Source: Paracoccaceae bacterium (GTDB lineage Bacteria; Pseudomonadota; Alphaproteobacteria; Rhodobacterales; Rhodobacteraceae). Taken from it: 50,304 nucleotides of DNA. The notes under the pieces are model-generated. The model did not search any database. It saw only the letters and a program-made list of their open reading frames with translations, and had not been told where the DNA came from. Location of the stretch: NCBI GenBank assembly GCA_947504705.1, contig CANNIA010000027.1, positions 1-50,304 on the forward strand, given 5' to 3'. This document shows positions 42,935-50,304 of the stretch, in pieces (position 1 is the stretch's first letter; the number at the start of each line of letters is the position of its first letter). Both the position numbers and the translations under genes were made by a program.

Positions 42935-43591
42935 TCAGGGGGCCAGGGGGCTTAGAAACCGGGTTGCGACATAGCCTTCGATCCCGTCACCCTGGATCAC
43001 GATCTTTGCCCATTCGTCATTGACCGAGGCAACCATCAGCAGAGCTTCGCCAGAGCCGAGTTTGCCCAGAATTTCCGCGTCGGTCGAAGGTTCGGACCTG
43101 ACATTCACCGAATCGGCCTGCACGTACCAGATTTGCCCCTGACTCCCGTTCATCGCGTCGGGCTGTGCTTCGGGCAAGGCTTCGGCTCCGGGTTCAGGTT
43201 CGGCCAAAATCCGAGGTTCGTCTTCGCCGGGGACAGATTCGTTGCCGAAAGACTGCAGGCTGAAGACCGGGTCCTCAATCGCTTGCACCACCTCACGGAT
43301 GGGTTCGACAACAACAGCGGGCACCGGCAGTTCGGCCGAGGCGACCATTGGCGCGCGGGCGGGCAGTGGTTTCGGTTCGGGGCTGGATTCGGTGACGTAA
43401 TAGGCGCCCTCGGGGTCGGTTTCTGCCGCAGCTCGTGCCGCTTCCTTGGCGCGAGCTTCGGCCCAGACTTCATCCAGCCGCCCCTCGGCCTCGGCCTTGG
43501 CAAGGCCCGGGCGCAACTGGCCAGAATCCTGGCCAAGCGTTTCCCAGGCGAAAGCCATGGCGACAATCAACAGGATCGTAAGGCGCAACAT
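42935..43591 (-). CDS. Exported SH3b-domain protein
   Basis: A 218-residue protein with an N-terminal signal or anchor (MLRLTILLIVAMAFAWETLG), a Glu/Ala/Pro-rich low-complexity middle (about residues 25-150), and a C-terminal bacterial SH3 domain (VNVRSEPSTDAEILGKLGSG, then WAKIVIQGDGIEGYVATRFL). SH3b domains bind cell-wall peptides. I start at ATG 43591; the TTG just before it adds one residue only. It diverges from parC across 143 bp. Confidence 0.82.
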   Translation of the reverse strand: MLRLTILLIVAMAFAWETLGQDSGQLRPGLAKAEAEGRLDEVWAEARAKEAARAAAETDPEGAYYVTESSPEPKPLPARAPMVASAELPVPAVVVEPIREVVQAIEDPVFSLQSFGNESVPGEDEPRILAEPEPGAEALPEAQPDAMNGSQGQIWYVQADSVNVRSEPSTDAEILGKLGSGEALLMVASVNDEWAKIVIQGDGIEGYVATRFLSPLAP

Positions 43592-43734
43592 CAACGCATC
43601 CTAGGCAGGGCTTTGGTGCTTCTAACACCTTCCCGACGGGGCGTTGAGTCGGAAATCCCTGACATATCCACATTTTGCGGGCTGGGTCACAAAGCCATCT
43701 GGACCGGCGCGCGGGTTTTCCCTACACAACATCC

Positions 43735-46050
43735 ATGACCGCTGAAGATGACGACCCCAAGATCGGGGGCCAGCAAGGCCTCACCACCTCGGAGCCGCTA
43801 AGCCGTGCGATTGGCGAGCGCTATCTGACCTATGCGCTGTCAACCATCATGCACCGGGCCTTGCCGGATGCGCGCGACGGGTTGAAGCCGGTTCACCGGC
43901 GAATCCTTTGGGCGATGCGGCGGCTGCGGCTGACTCCAACCGGCGGGTTTCTGAAATCTGCCAAGATCTCTGGCGACACGATGGGGGATTTCCACCCCCA
44001 CGGCGACGCCGCGATCTATGACGCGATGGCGCGGCTCGCGCAGGATTTCAACATGCGCTACCCGCTGGTCGACGGGCAGGGCAACTTCGGCAACATCGAC
44101 GGCGATAACCCGGCAGCCAGTCGCTATACCGAAGCCCGCGTGACCCATGCCGCCGAGGCGCTGATGGAAGGCATTGATGAGACCGCCGTCGATTTCCGCC
44201 CGAACTACGACGGTCGTCTGGAAGAGCCCGTCGTTCTGCCTGCCGCCTTCCCGAACCTGTTGGCCAACGGCTCCAGCGGTATCGCGGTGGGCATGGCGAC
44301 CAACATCCCGCCGCATAACTTGGATGAGCTGATCAACGGCTGTCAGGCCCTGCTGTCCGACCCCAACCTGACGGATGAGGCACTTGTCGCCCTGATCCCC
44401 GGCCCGGATTTCCCGACCGGTGGCGTAATCGTCGAACCGCGTGACTCGATCCTTGAGGCCTATCGCACCGGTCGTGGTTCCTTCCGCACCCGCGCGAAAT
44501 GGCAGGTCGAAGACCTTGGCCGTGGCACTTGGCAGATCGTGGTCACCGAGATCCCGTTCCAGGTCGCCAAGTCGAAGCTGATCGAAAAGCTGGCCGAGCT
44601 TATCCAGCTGAAGAAGGTCCCGCTTCTGGCCGATGTCCGCGACGAATCTGCCGATGATATCCGCCTGATCCTGGAGCCCCGCGCGCGGACGGTGGAACCC
44701 GAAGTGCTGATGGGCAGCCTGTTCAAGAACTCGGACCTTGAGACACGCTTCTCGCTGAACATGAACGTGCTGATTGATGGCAAGGTGCCGCGTGTCTGTT
44801 CGCTGAAAGAGGTCCTCCGCGCCTTCCTTGACCACCGCCGCGACGTCCTCTGCCGCCGCTCCTCACACCGGATCGAAAAGATCGACACAAGGCTTGAGGT
44901 GTTGGAAGGCCTGTTGATCGCCTATCTGAACCTTGACCGGGTGATTGACATTATCCGCTATGACGACGACCCCAAAGCCGCCTTGATGGCCGAGGATTGG
45001 TCGAAATCGCACATCCGGGCGACGTCGGAAAAGGACTACAAACCCCCGGTCAAAGGCGGCGAAGGCCAGCTCACCGACAATCAGGCCGAAGCGATCCTGA
45101 ACATGCGGCTGCGCAGCTTGCGGCGGCTGGAAGAGATGGAGCTGAACGCCGAACGTGACGCCCTGATGAAGGAACGGGCTGATCTGGCCGACCTTCTGGA
45201 GAACGAGCGTCGCCAGTGGAAACGCATCGGCAAGGATCTGGATGAGGTCCGCAAGCTTTATGGCAAGGCCACCGCCATCGGTGCCCGCCGCACACAGTTT
45301 GCCGATGCGACCGAGATCGAAGAAATCCCCTATGAGGCGATGATCGACCGCGAGCCGATCACGGTCATCTGCTCGAAGATGGGCTGGATTCGCGCCATGA
45401 AGGGCCATGTCGATCTGGCCGCCGAACAGAAGTTCAAAGACGGCGACGGCCCCCGCTTCGCCTTCCATGCCGAGACCACCGACAAGATCCTGCTTGTCGC
45501 CGACAACGGCCGGTTCTTCACCCTACTGGGAGCGAACCTTCCCGGCGGGCGCGGCATGGGCGAACCGGTGCGCCTGATGGTCGACCTGCCGAACGATACC
45601 GGGATCACCGACCTGATGATCTATCGGGCGGGCGAAAAACTGCTCCTCGCCTCCAGCGCGGGGGATGGCTTCATTGTGCCGTCAGAAGAGCTGGTGGCCC
45701 AGACCAAGGCAGGCAAGGCCGTGCTGACGGTCCGCGATGGCACCAAGACCGCCGTCTGCACGGTGGTAAAAGGCGATACGATTGCCGTCGTCGGCGACAA
45801 CCGCAAGATGTTGGTTTTCCCGCTGGCAGAGCTGCCGGAAATGGCCAAGGGCAAGGGCGTCCGGTTGCAAAAGTACAAGGACGGCGGCTTGTCAGACGCG
45901 ATCACTTTCACTCGGGCCGAAGGCCTGTCGTGGAAGGATCCCGCTGGTCGCACCCGCACCGAAACCGATCTGGCCGAATGGACCGGAGCACGGGCGACGG
46001 CGGGCAAGATGGCGCCACGTGGCTTCCCGCGCGACAACCGGTTCACTTGA
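43735..46050 (+). CDS. parC: DNA topoisomerase IV subunit A
   Basis: A 771-residue type IIA topoisomerase A subunit that decatenates sister chromosomes with ParE. The breakage-reunion domain has [20 protein letters not shown] and the active-site Tyr in [22 protein letters not shown]-like [19 protein letters not shown] marks the quinolone-resistance region. The C-terminal domain is a short beta-pinwheel, as usual in ParC. I start at ATG 43735; 20 upstream in-frame codons have no ribosome binding site. Its last 19 codons plus stop are repeated at 46837-46896, beyond the toxin-antitoxin pair. The stop is 2 bp from the convergent toxin gene stop. Confidence 0.96.
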   Translation: MTAEDDDPKIGGQQGLTTSEPLSRAIGERYLTYALSTIMHRALPDARDGLKPVHRRILWAMRRLRLTPTGGFLKSAKISGDTMGDFHPHGDAAIYDAMARLAQDFNMRYPLVDGQGNFGNIDGDNPAASRYTEARVTHAAEALMEGIDETAVDFRPNYDGRLEEPVVLPAAFPNLLANGSSGIAVGMATNIPPHNLDELINGCQALLSDPNLTDEALVALIPGPDFPTGGVIVEPRDSILEAYRTGRGSFRTRAKWQVEDLGRGTWQIVVTEIPFQVAKSKLIEKLAELIQLKKVPLLADVRDESADDIRLILEPRARTVEPEVLMGSLFKNSDLETRFSLNMNVLIDGKVPRVCSLKEVLRAFLDHRRDVLCRRSSHRIEKIDTRLEVLEGLLIAYLNLDRVIDIIRYDDDPKAALMAEDWSKSHIRATSEKDYKPPVKGGEGQLTDNQAEAILNMRLRSLRRLEEMELNAERDALMKERADLADLLENERRQWKRIGKDLDEVRKLYGKATAIGARRTQFADATEIEEIPYEAMIDREPITVICSKMGWIRAMKGHVDLAAEQKFKDGDGPRFAFHAETTDKILLVADNGRFFTLLGANLPGGRGMGEPVRLMVDLPNDTGITDLMIYRAGEKLLLASSAGDGFIVPSEELVAQTKAGKAVLTVRDGTKTAVCTVVKGDTIAVVGDNRKMLVFPLAELPEMAKGKGVRLQKYKDGGLSDAITFTRAEGLSWKDPAGRTRTETDLAEWTGARATAGKMAPRGFPRDNRFT
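45991..46050 (+). repeat. parC 3'-end repeat, copy 1 (within intact parC)
   Basis: These 60 bp, including the stop codon, match 46837-46896 at 48 positions and encode 16 of 19 identical residues ([14 protein letters not shown] at the end). Four of the last differences are third-position synonymous changes. The two copies bracket the toxin-antitoxin genes as direct repeats 846 bp apart. Confidence 0.85.
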
Positions 46051-46052
46051 CG

Positions 46053-46388
46053 TCAGCCCACATGCATCTCGGCCAGGCCGCGTTCGCAGACCAGACGATC
46101 CAGCGGTGCCAGCCGACCAAGCCCGCGCAGGATCAGATCGTTTGGCAACGTGACAAGACGCATGCGCAGGATGCAGGGTGTCAGCAATCCGGCTGCCGTC
46201 AGATCGGACAGAGCGATGTCGCTTGGCCACCGCGTTTCCTTGGCTGCCGTGATCATCGCCACCAGTGAGGCCCCGTTTGCCTGATTGAATGCGCGGGAAG
46301 AGACGACGACGACAGGGCGGCGTTTCAGGACCGGCAGTTCGGCAAAGGGAAACGGCACGACCACCGTCTCGAACCGGTCACAGATCAC
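46053..46388 (-). CDS. PemK/MazF-like toxin (putative mRNA interferase)
   Basis: About 111 residues resembling PemK/MazF growth inhibitors: FETVVVPFPFAELPVLKRRPVVV (the beta-barrel start, quoted in pieces in the family as D-V-V-x-V-x-F-P-F), then SSRAFNQANGASLVAMITAA, SDIALSDLTAAGLLTPCILR and LITLP-like LVTLPNDLI. Such toxins cut mRNA. GTG 46388 is favoured because AGGAGG lies 6 nt before it inside the partner gene's 3' end; ATG 46403 is an alternative. It overlaps the upstream partner gene by 11 bp, a normal toxin-antitoxin order. Its stop is 2 bp from the stop of parC. Confidence 0.8.
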   Translation of the reverse strand: MICDRFETVVVPFPFAELPVLKRRPVVVVSSRAFNQANGASLVAMITAAKETRWPSDIALSDLTAAGLLTPCILRMRLVTLPNDLILRGLGRLAPLDRLVCERGLAEMHVG

Positions 46389-46731
46389 GAAAGGCCTCCT
46401 CATCTTCGGGGCTGCCCCATTCCGAGAACGCCGGCGTCAAACCGGCAAGAAAATCGTCTGCGGTTGTCAGGACTCTCAATGTTACCTTGTCGCCTTTGCG
46501 GTTGCGGAACCACTCGTTCCAGATGGCTTTCATCTCGCCGACAGGCCTGATTGCATCCGTTGGCCGACCGTCAACGCCGCGCTTCATGCGTTGCCACTTG
46601 CCGGTCACGCCATCGACTTCAACAGTGACCTCGGCTTCAGGCTCAAGCGCTGAAAGCCGGTCACGGATATCTCTGCCCGGAAGATGTTTGAACCAGATGG
46701 CGTGGTCTTCAATTCTGATATGGTGGTCCAT
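46378..46731 (-). CDS. Putative antitoxin partner of the PemK/MazF-like toxin (family not recognised)
   Basis: A 117-residue protein, acidic at its C-terminus (SEWGSPEDEEAFRDL), starting MDHHIRIEDHAIWFKHL. The gene lies directly upstream of the toxin and overlaps it, which is the antitoxin position. It shows none of the usual MazE/AbrB, RHH or HTH patterns that I can recognise; the middle (EVTVEVDGVTGKWQRMKRG) looks beta-rich. Start ATG 46731 has AAGGAG close upstream. The assignment as antitoxin rests on position and overlap, not on homology. Confidence 0.65.
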   Translation of the reverse strand: MDHHIRIEDHAIWFKHLPGRDIRDRLSALEPEAEVTVEVDGVTGKWQRMKRGVDGRPTDAIRPVGEMKAIWNEWFRNRKGDKVTLRVLTTADDFLAGLTPAFSEWGSPEDEEAFRDL

Positions 46732-46751
46732 GGGGTCTCCTTTAGCAGAGA

Positions 46752-46808
46752 TAGACCCCATGTAGACCCCCATCCAAAGAAAACATCAAGACCCCCTATG
46801 GACCCCAT
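46752..46808 (-). promoter_or_regulatory. Repeated GACCCC(C)AT boxes upstream of the antitoxin gene
   Basis: On the plus strand TAGACCCCAT (46752-46761), TAGACCCCCAT (46763-46773), AAGACCCCCTAT (46788-46799) and GGACCCCAT (46800-46808) repeat a common box within 57 bp; an inverted TGGGGTCT copy covers the antitoxin start codon (46730-46738). Toxin-antitoxin operons usually repress themselves through such repeated operators. A TTGATG about 20 nt into this region on the minus strand could be a -35. Promoter position is uncertain. Confidence 0.4.
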
Positions 46809-46836
46809 CGTGGACGGGGCCGCCCGTAAGCAGCTA

Positions 46837-46896
46837 CGGGCATGTGCCGACAAGATGGGACCACGCGGCTTCCCGCGTGACAATCGGTTCACCTGA
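46837..46896 (+). pseudogene. parC 3'-end remnant, copy 2
   Basis: The frame ending TGA 46894-46896 encodes [19 protein letters not shown], versus [19 protein letters not shown] at the end of the intact parC. It has no start or upstream parC sequence. Its stop is 3 bp from the stop of the convergent dioxygenase gene, just as the intact parC stop is 2 bp from that of the toxin. This suggests that copy 2 is the original parC end, left behind when the toxin-antitoxin pair arrived with a new end. Confidence 0.8.
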
Positions 46897-46899
46897 GGG

Positions 46900-47559
46900 T
46901 CAGACCTCGACCCACATCCGCAACAGATTGGCGCGTGTCTTTGCCAGCAGATCGAACTGCGCGCCCTTGCCCTCGGCGGCATGGGTGGCCTCGACCGCCT
47001 GATCCAGATCGAACAGGATCTCGCGTTGCTCGCCATTGCGGATCTGGCTTTGCACCCAGCCGACCACCGCAAGCCGTTCGCCCCGCGCCACCGGTTCCAC
47101 CCGGTGCAGCGTGGTCGAGGGGTACAGGATCATGTCCCCCGCCTGCAGCTTGATCGACCGCGCTTCCAGCGTGTCTTCGATCACCAACGCACCGCCGTCA
47201 TAGGTTTCGGGGTCACTCAGGAACAGCGTAAACGACAGGTCCGTCCGCAACCCCCCCATCACCGCATCATCGACATGCAGCCCATAGGTCTGCCCAACCC
47301 GGTAGCGCGACAGGATCAAGGGCGTCAGCGCCTTTGGTCGGGCGGCGGACCGGAACAGCGCATTCTCGCGCAGCGCCCGCTCCACCCGCCCCAGCACGGT
47401 ATCGCGTTCCGGGGAGGGCAAGGCTTGGTCATTCGCTTTCACCGCGCGCGCGAATTTCCCCGCCGTGGCCTTGCCGTCGCCAAAAGTAAGGCCCTCAGCT
47501 GCCTCGCGCAGCACTTTGGCCTCGACCGGCGTGATCAGCCCCTGAACCACCAGCATCAT
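46900..47559 (-). CDS. PiuC/YbiX-like Fe(II)/2-oxoglutarate-dependent dioxygenase
   Basis: A 219-residue PKHD-type hydroxylase. The metal site is His and Asp in YGLHVDDAVMGG plus a distal His in STTLHRVEPV; the 2-oxoglutarate Arg lies in GERLAVVGWVQS. FTLFLSDPETYDGGALVIED is typical of the PiuC group. These genes often belong to iron-uptake loci, but the substrate is unknown. Two adjacent ATGs (47559 and 47556) can start it. It begins 3 bp after the stop of the exported-protein gene, so they are translationally coupled. Confidence 0.9.
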   Translation of the reverse strand: MMLVVQGLITPVEAKVLREAAEGLTFGDGKATAGKFARAVKANDQALPSPERDTVLGRVERALRENALFRSAARPKALTPLILSRYRVGQTYGLHVDDAVMGGLRTDLSFTLFLSDPETYDGGALVIEDTLEARSIKLQAGDMILYPSTTLHRVEPVARGERLAVVGWVQSQIRNGEQREILFDLDQAVEATHAAEGKGAQFDLLAKTRANLLRMWVEV

Positions 47560-47562
47560 GGC

Positions 47563-48402
47563 TTAGCGCACCGAGGACAGGACCAGCTCGACCTTGGCCG
47601 CGACCGCCAAAAGTATCGCCGGGTCCTTCGCCTCAAGCTCGGTCTTTGTCATGTCACCAAAGGCCTCATCCGCCTCGGCCAGGGCGGCCAGCGCCTTCTC
47701 GGCTTGGGTCTTCGCAGCCGGTTCTGCAGCAAGTACCGTGGCCAGGTTGCGGGCGACCTCAATGAAGGCATGCGCCTCGTGATAGGCCATGACGTCGCCG
47801 ACGGTACCGCCTTCGGTGCTGCCCTCGTATTCATGCGCGGCGGCCTTTACCAAAGCCACCAGCGCATCGGCCCTAGTGCGCAGATCACCGGCTTCAGGCA
47901 GGGCGGCGGCGGCAAAGGCGGCTTGGGCGGCGGCCAGTGCGGCCTCGACTGTGGGCAAGTCAGCCTTGGCCTCCATCGCAGCCGATAACGCCGCCATGGC
48001 CGGGGTCACATCGGCGGCACCGTGGTCGGCCAGTCTTTGGCGAACCTCGTCCATCATTTCAGCCTCGGGGTGCCGGGACAGATCGGCGGCTTCATCCGCC
48101 ATACCTTTACGGTAAAGGTCCATCGCGGCGACCAGATGGCCCTCGACGATTGCCAATTCGGCCAGATAGGCGACATCCGCGCCAACCTCGGCCACCGCAC
48201 CGGCTTCGCCACCTTCGCCGCCCTCACCCTCGGCCAGCCAAAGCATGCCGCCCTGATTGGCGGGAAGGAGATAGGGCACCGACTGCGCAAAGGCCGGAGC
48301 AGTTGCCAGCGCGATGGCACTGCCTGCGGCAAGGCCCTGCCAGCATCGCGGGGAGACGCGCCGGGGTTGGTCGTTCTGGAGTCCAACAGGTTTCTTGGTC
48401 AT
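47563..48402 (-). CDS. Exported Ala/Glu-rich helical protein of unknown function
   Basis: About 279 residues starting MTKKPVGLQNDQPRR, with a long basic n-region containing paired Arg, then a hydrophobic stretch (GLAAGSAIALATAPAFAQS) that fits a signal peptide. The rest is very rich in Ala and Glu and strongly helical, with repeated AALAAAQAAFAAAALPE-like heptads. His-containing spots (HLVAAMDLY, HEYEGST, YHEAHAFIEVA) could bind metal, which would suit the adjacent iron-dependent dioxygenase, but this is a guess. ATG 48402 follows a purine-rich AGAGG. It heads the two-gene unit. Confidence 0.65.
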   Translation of the reverse strand: MTKKPVGLQNDQPRRVSPRCWQGLAAGSAIALATAPAFAQSVPYLLPANQGGMLWLAEGEGGEGGEAGAVAEVGADVAYLAELAIVEGHLVAAMDLYRKGMADEAADLSRHPEAEMMDEVRQRLADHGAADVTPAMAALSAAMEAKADLPTVEAALAAAQAAFAAAALPEAGDLRTRADALVALVKAAAHEYEGSTEGGTVGDVMAYHEAHAFIEVARNLATVLAAEPAAKTQAEKALAALAEADEAFGDMTKTELEAKDPAILLAVAAKVELVLSSVR

Positions 48403-48417
48403 GTCTGCCTCTACTAT

Positions 48418-48462
48418 CCGACTGTTATAGTCGGAAATATCCGGGCTGCCCAAGAGGGTCAA
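48418..48462 (-). promoter_or_regulatory. Candidate promoter with an overlapping palindrome for the exported-protein/dioxygenase unit
   Basis: Read on the minus strand, TTGACC (48462-48457) and TATTTC (48439-48434) are 17 bp apart. The -35 box matches five of six consensus bases and the -10 four. A palindrome CCGACT-N5-AGTCGG (48418-48434) begins at the -10 box and extends past the expected start site, the place where a repressor would bind. It does not look like a Fur box. Confidence 0.5.
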
Positions 48463-48516
48463 GAGTTGTTGAGTGAATCAATCGGGATTAGTCACCCAGC
48501 CCCGGACCGATCAGCC

Positions 48517-48963
48517 CTACTCTCCGATCAGCTTGCAATTCAGCGTCTGGGGTGCTGCCGAAAGTTTGGCCATCTCATCATCCAGAAAATCGCAATCGAT
48601 CAGGTTGTCCTCGCTGGTCCAGCGGGCAGAAAAGACGTTCACGTTCAGCATCGGCACCGTGACTTGATCAAGTGGAGCCGAGGCAAGGCTGCCCCCAAGC
48701 ACCACAGTGGCAGGCCCGGCCTGCAGCGTAATATCCTCGGACATCAGGAAAATCGTATCGATTTCGGTCAGGGGCAAGGTCGCCCCCTCCACCGGGTCGC
48801 CCATCCAGTAGGCGGCAACCGTTACCCCGTCGCCGCGCGAGGTGAGTTCCGCCAAGGCCTTGTCGGAGAAGGTCAGGTACAGCGTGACCGTCTGGGTCTC
48901 GGCAAGGCACGGGCTTGCCGCCAGAAGTGGCACAAGGGCAAGTCGCAGGGGCAAGGTGGGCAT
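48517..48963 (-). CDS. Small exported protein of unknown function
   Basis: A 148-residue protein with a signal peptide (MPTLPLRLALVPLLAASPCLA, cleaved before ET as read). The mature part is beta-rich (TVTLYLTFSDKALAEL, TLQAGPATVVLGGSLAS) and contains two cysteines near the C-terminus (LIDCDFLDDE and LNCKLIGE) that could form a disulfide. I do not recognise the family. ATG 48963 has AGAGGAA about 7 nt upstream; longer in-frame starts would reach into the tuf leader and are rejected. A 55-bp gap and the next promoter follow. Confidence 0.7.
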   Translation of the reverse strand: MPTLPLRLALVPLLAASPCLAETQTVTLYLTFSDKALAELTSRGDGVTVAAYWMGDPVEGATLPLTEIDTIFLMSEDITLQAGPATVVLGGSLASAPLDQVTVPMLNVNVFSARWTSEDNLIDCDFLDDEMAKLSAAPQTLNCKLIGE

Positions 48964-49132
48964 GGTTATTCCTCTCCGGATCGACCTCAAGCGTCGCACC
49001 CCCGGCACCTTCGGGTCAAGCTTGCCGGGCCTTCGCCATTCAGACTTGAATTTCCGCTGACGTCGGGATAAGTCGCCGCGCGTGGTAACATGGGGCCGCT
49101 CTGGCCCGATCTGATCAAGGACGGAATGCGCT

Positions 49133-50304
49133 ATGGCGAAGGCAAAGTTTGAACGTAACAAGCCGCATGTGAACATCGGGACCATTGGTCACGTTGACCA
49201 TGGCAAGACGACGCTGACGGCGGCAATCACCAAGTATTTCGGCGAATTCAAGGCCTATGACCAGATCGACGGCGCGCCGGAAGAGCGGGCTCGTGGGATC
49301 ACGATCTCGACCGCGCATGTGGAATATGAGACGGTTGCGCGGCACTATGCGCACGTCGACTGCCCCGGCCACGCTGACTATGTCAAGAACATGATCACCG
49401 GTGCCGCCCAGATGGACGGCGCGATTCTGGTTTGCGCCGCCTCCGACGGCCCGATGCCGCAAACGCGCGAGCATATCCTGCTGGGCCGCCAGGTCGGCAT
49501 TCCCTACATGGTCGTCTACATGAACAAGATCGACCTCGTCGATGACGCCGAACTGGTCGAACTGGTCGAGATGGAACTGCGCGAGCTTCTGTCGTCCTAC
49601 GAATACCCCGGCGACGATATCCCGATCATCAAGGGCTCGGCCCACCAGGCCATGATCGGCGAGCGTCCGGACATCGGCGAGAACTCGATCCGTGAGCTGA
49701 TGGCAGCGGTTGACAGCTACATCCCGACCCCGACCCGCATGGTCGACCTGCCGTTCCTGCTGCCGATCGAAGACGTGTTCTCGATCTCGGGCCGTGGCAC
49801 GGTTGTCACCGGTCGTATCGAGCGCGGCGTGATCAACGTTGGCGACGAAGTTGAAATCGTCGGCATCCATGCGACGAAAAAGTCGATCTGCACCGGCGTC
49901 GAGATGTTCCGCAAGCTTCTGGACCGTGGCGAAGCTGGCGACAACGTCGGCATCCTGCTGCGCGGCATCGAACGTGACGGTGTTGAACGTGGTCAGGTTC
50001 TGTGCAAGCCGAAGTCGGTGATGCCGCACACCAAGTTCGAAGCTGAAGCCTATATCCTGACCAAGGAAGAAGGCGGCCGCCACACCCCGTTCTTCGCGAA
50101 CTACCGTCCGCAGTTCTACTTCCGCACGACCGACGTGACGGGTACCGTCCAGCTGCCGGAAGGCACTGAAATGGTGATGCCGGGCGACAACCTGAAGTTC
50201 GTGGTCGAGCTGATTGCCCCGATCGCGATGGAAGAAAAACTCCGCTTCGCCATCCGCGAAGGCGGCCGCACCGTCGGTGCAGGCGTCGTCGCGAAGATCA
50301 TCGC
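49133..50304 (+). CDS. tuf: Elongation factor Tu (last residue and stop lie beyond the window)
   Basis: EF-Tu, the GTPase bringing aminoacyl-tRNA to the ribosome. 390 codons are visible. G1 is [11 protein letters not shown]2 is [15 protein letters not shown]3 is [13 protein letters not shown] and G4 is MNKIDLVDD; domains 2 and 3 follow ([39 protein letters not shown]). Start ATG 49133 with AAGGA 10 nt upstream. It is not preceded by fusA, so this is probably not the str-operon copy; alphaproteobacteria often hold a second tuf upstream of tRNA-Trp-secE-nusG, which would lie to the right. Confidence 0.98.
   Translation, partial: MAKAKFERNKPHVNIGTIGHVDHGKTTLTAAITKYFGEFKAYDQIDGAPEERARGITISTAHVEYETVARHYAHVDCPGHADYVKNMITGAAQMDGAILVCAASDGPMPQTREHILLGRQVGIPYMVVYMNKIDLVDDAELVELVEMELRELLSSYEYPGDDIPIIKGSAHQAMIGERPDIGENSIRELMAAVDSYIPTPTRMVDLPFLLPIEDVFSISGRGTVVTGRIERGVINVGDEVEIVGIHATKKSICTGVEMFRKLLDRGEAGDNVGILLRGIERDGVERGQVLCKPKSVMPHTKFEAEAYILTKEEGGRHTPFFANYRPQFYFRTTDVTGTVQLPEGTEMVMPGDNLKFVVELIAPIAMEEKLRFAIREGGRTVGAGVVAKII

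Noticed and set aside
46684-46896. A 70-codon plus-strand frame ending in the ParC tail
   Set aside because: Only its last 19 codons resemble ParC; the rest is antisense to the antitoxin and its promoter. Treated as a remnant, not as a gene.
1-50304. CRISPR array, prophage, or biosynthetic gene cluster
   Set aside because: No evenly spaced repeats, no structural phage genes and no PKS/NRPS or similar core enzymes were seen.

Overview
The window looks like a chromosomal stretch of a GC-rich alphaproteobacterium of the Rhodobacterales (Paracoccaceae; Rhodobacter/Gemmobacter/Tabrizicola-like). This rests on gene content and order: petP-petR beside ilvE, a pckA // chvI-chvG-hprK-rapZ-EIIA(Man)-HPr block with the short alphaproteobacterial HprK, an FzlA-like protein next to queG, histone deacetylase-xseB-ispA-dxs, and clustered etfB-etfA-hbd. 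Taxonomy is inferred from recognised families, not from a database search.

Left end (1-6.8 kb): the end of an IS21-like element lies beside a tRNA-Leu(CAG) gene on the minus strand with its own terminator. Then come an NDUFA9-type Rossmann protein, uppP (bactoprenol recycling) and gltD. GltD and GltB form one enzyme, but their genes are separated here by four small genes: two tandem secreted paralogues with conserved cysteines, a GFA-family protein and an alpha/beta hydrolase. 6.8-16.5 kb: gltB, mtgA, an FzlA-like GST-fold protein, queG, DUF1428, a dimethylargininase-like enzyme, an SDR, and a 55-residue very basic protein with an internal repeat and its own candidate promoter and terminator. 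16.6-25.8 kb: ilvE divergent from petPR, histone deacetylase-xseB-ispA-dxs, a lone Mrr-type restriction gene between two short palindromic repeats, proline iminopeptidase, and ubiG.

25.8-37.7 kb: an orphan SARP-like/TPR regulator, an aldo-keto reductase, a YihY/BrkB membrane protein, a second GFA protein, and pckA divergent from the ChvIG two-component system. The latter runs into hprK-rapZ-EIIA-HPr, a regulatory rather than sugar-transporting PTS branch. The pckA/chvI gap holds two identical 8-bp repeats 20 bp apart. An LPLAT-family acyltransferase follows. 37.7-43.6 kb is mostly minus strand: a small membrane protein, hbd, etfA, etfB, PduO-type cobalamin adenosyltransferase, a HIG1-domain protein, an SDR and an SH3b protein. 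A perfect 23-bp inverted repeat lies behind the pduO-type gene and two tandem AT-rich hairpins behind the SDR.

Right end (43.7-50.3 kb): parC is followed, 2 bp past its stop, by a convergent PemK/MazF-like toxin gene with an overlapping upstream partner whose family I do not recognise. On the far side of this two-gene module the last 19 codons plus stop of parC occur again, diverged mostly at synonymous sites. The module therefore appears to have been inserted at the 3' end of parC, with the end regenerated. This is the strongest candidate here for something not yet described. A PiuC-like Fe(II) dioxygenase and a coupled exported protein follow, with a promoter/palindrome, then a small secreted protein and a tuf gene cut by the window edge.
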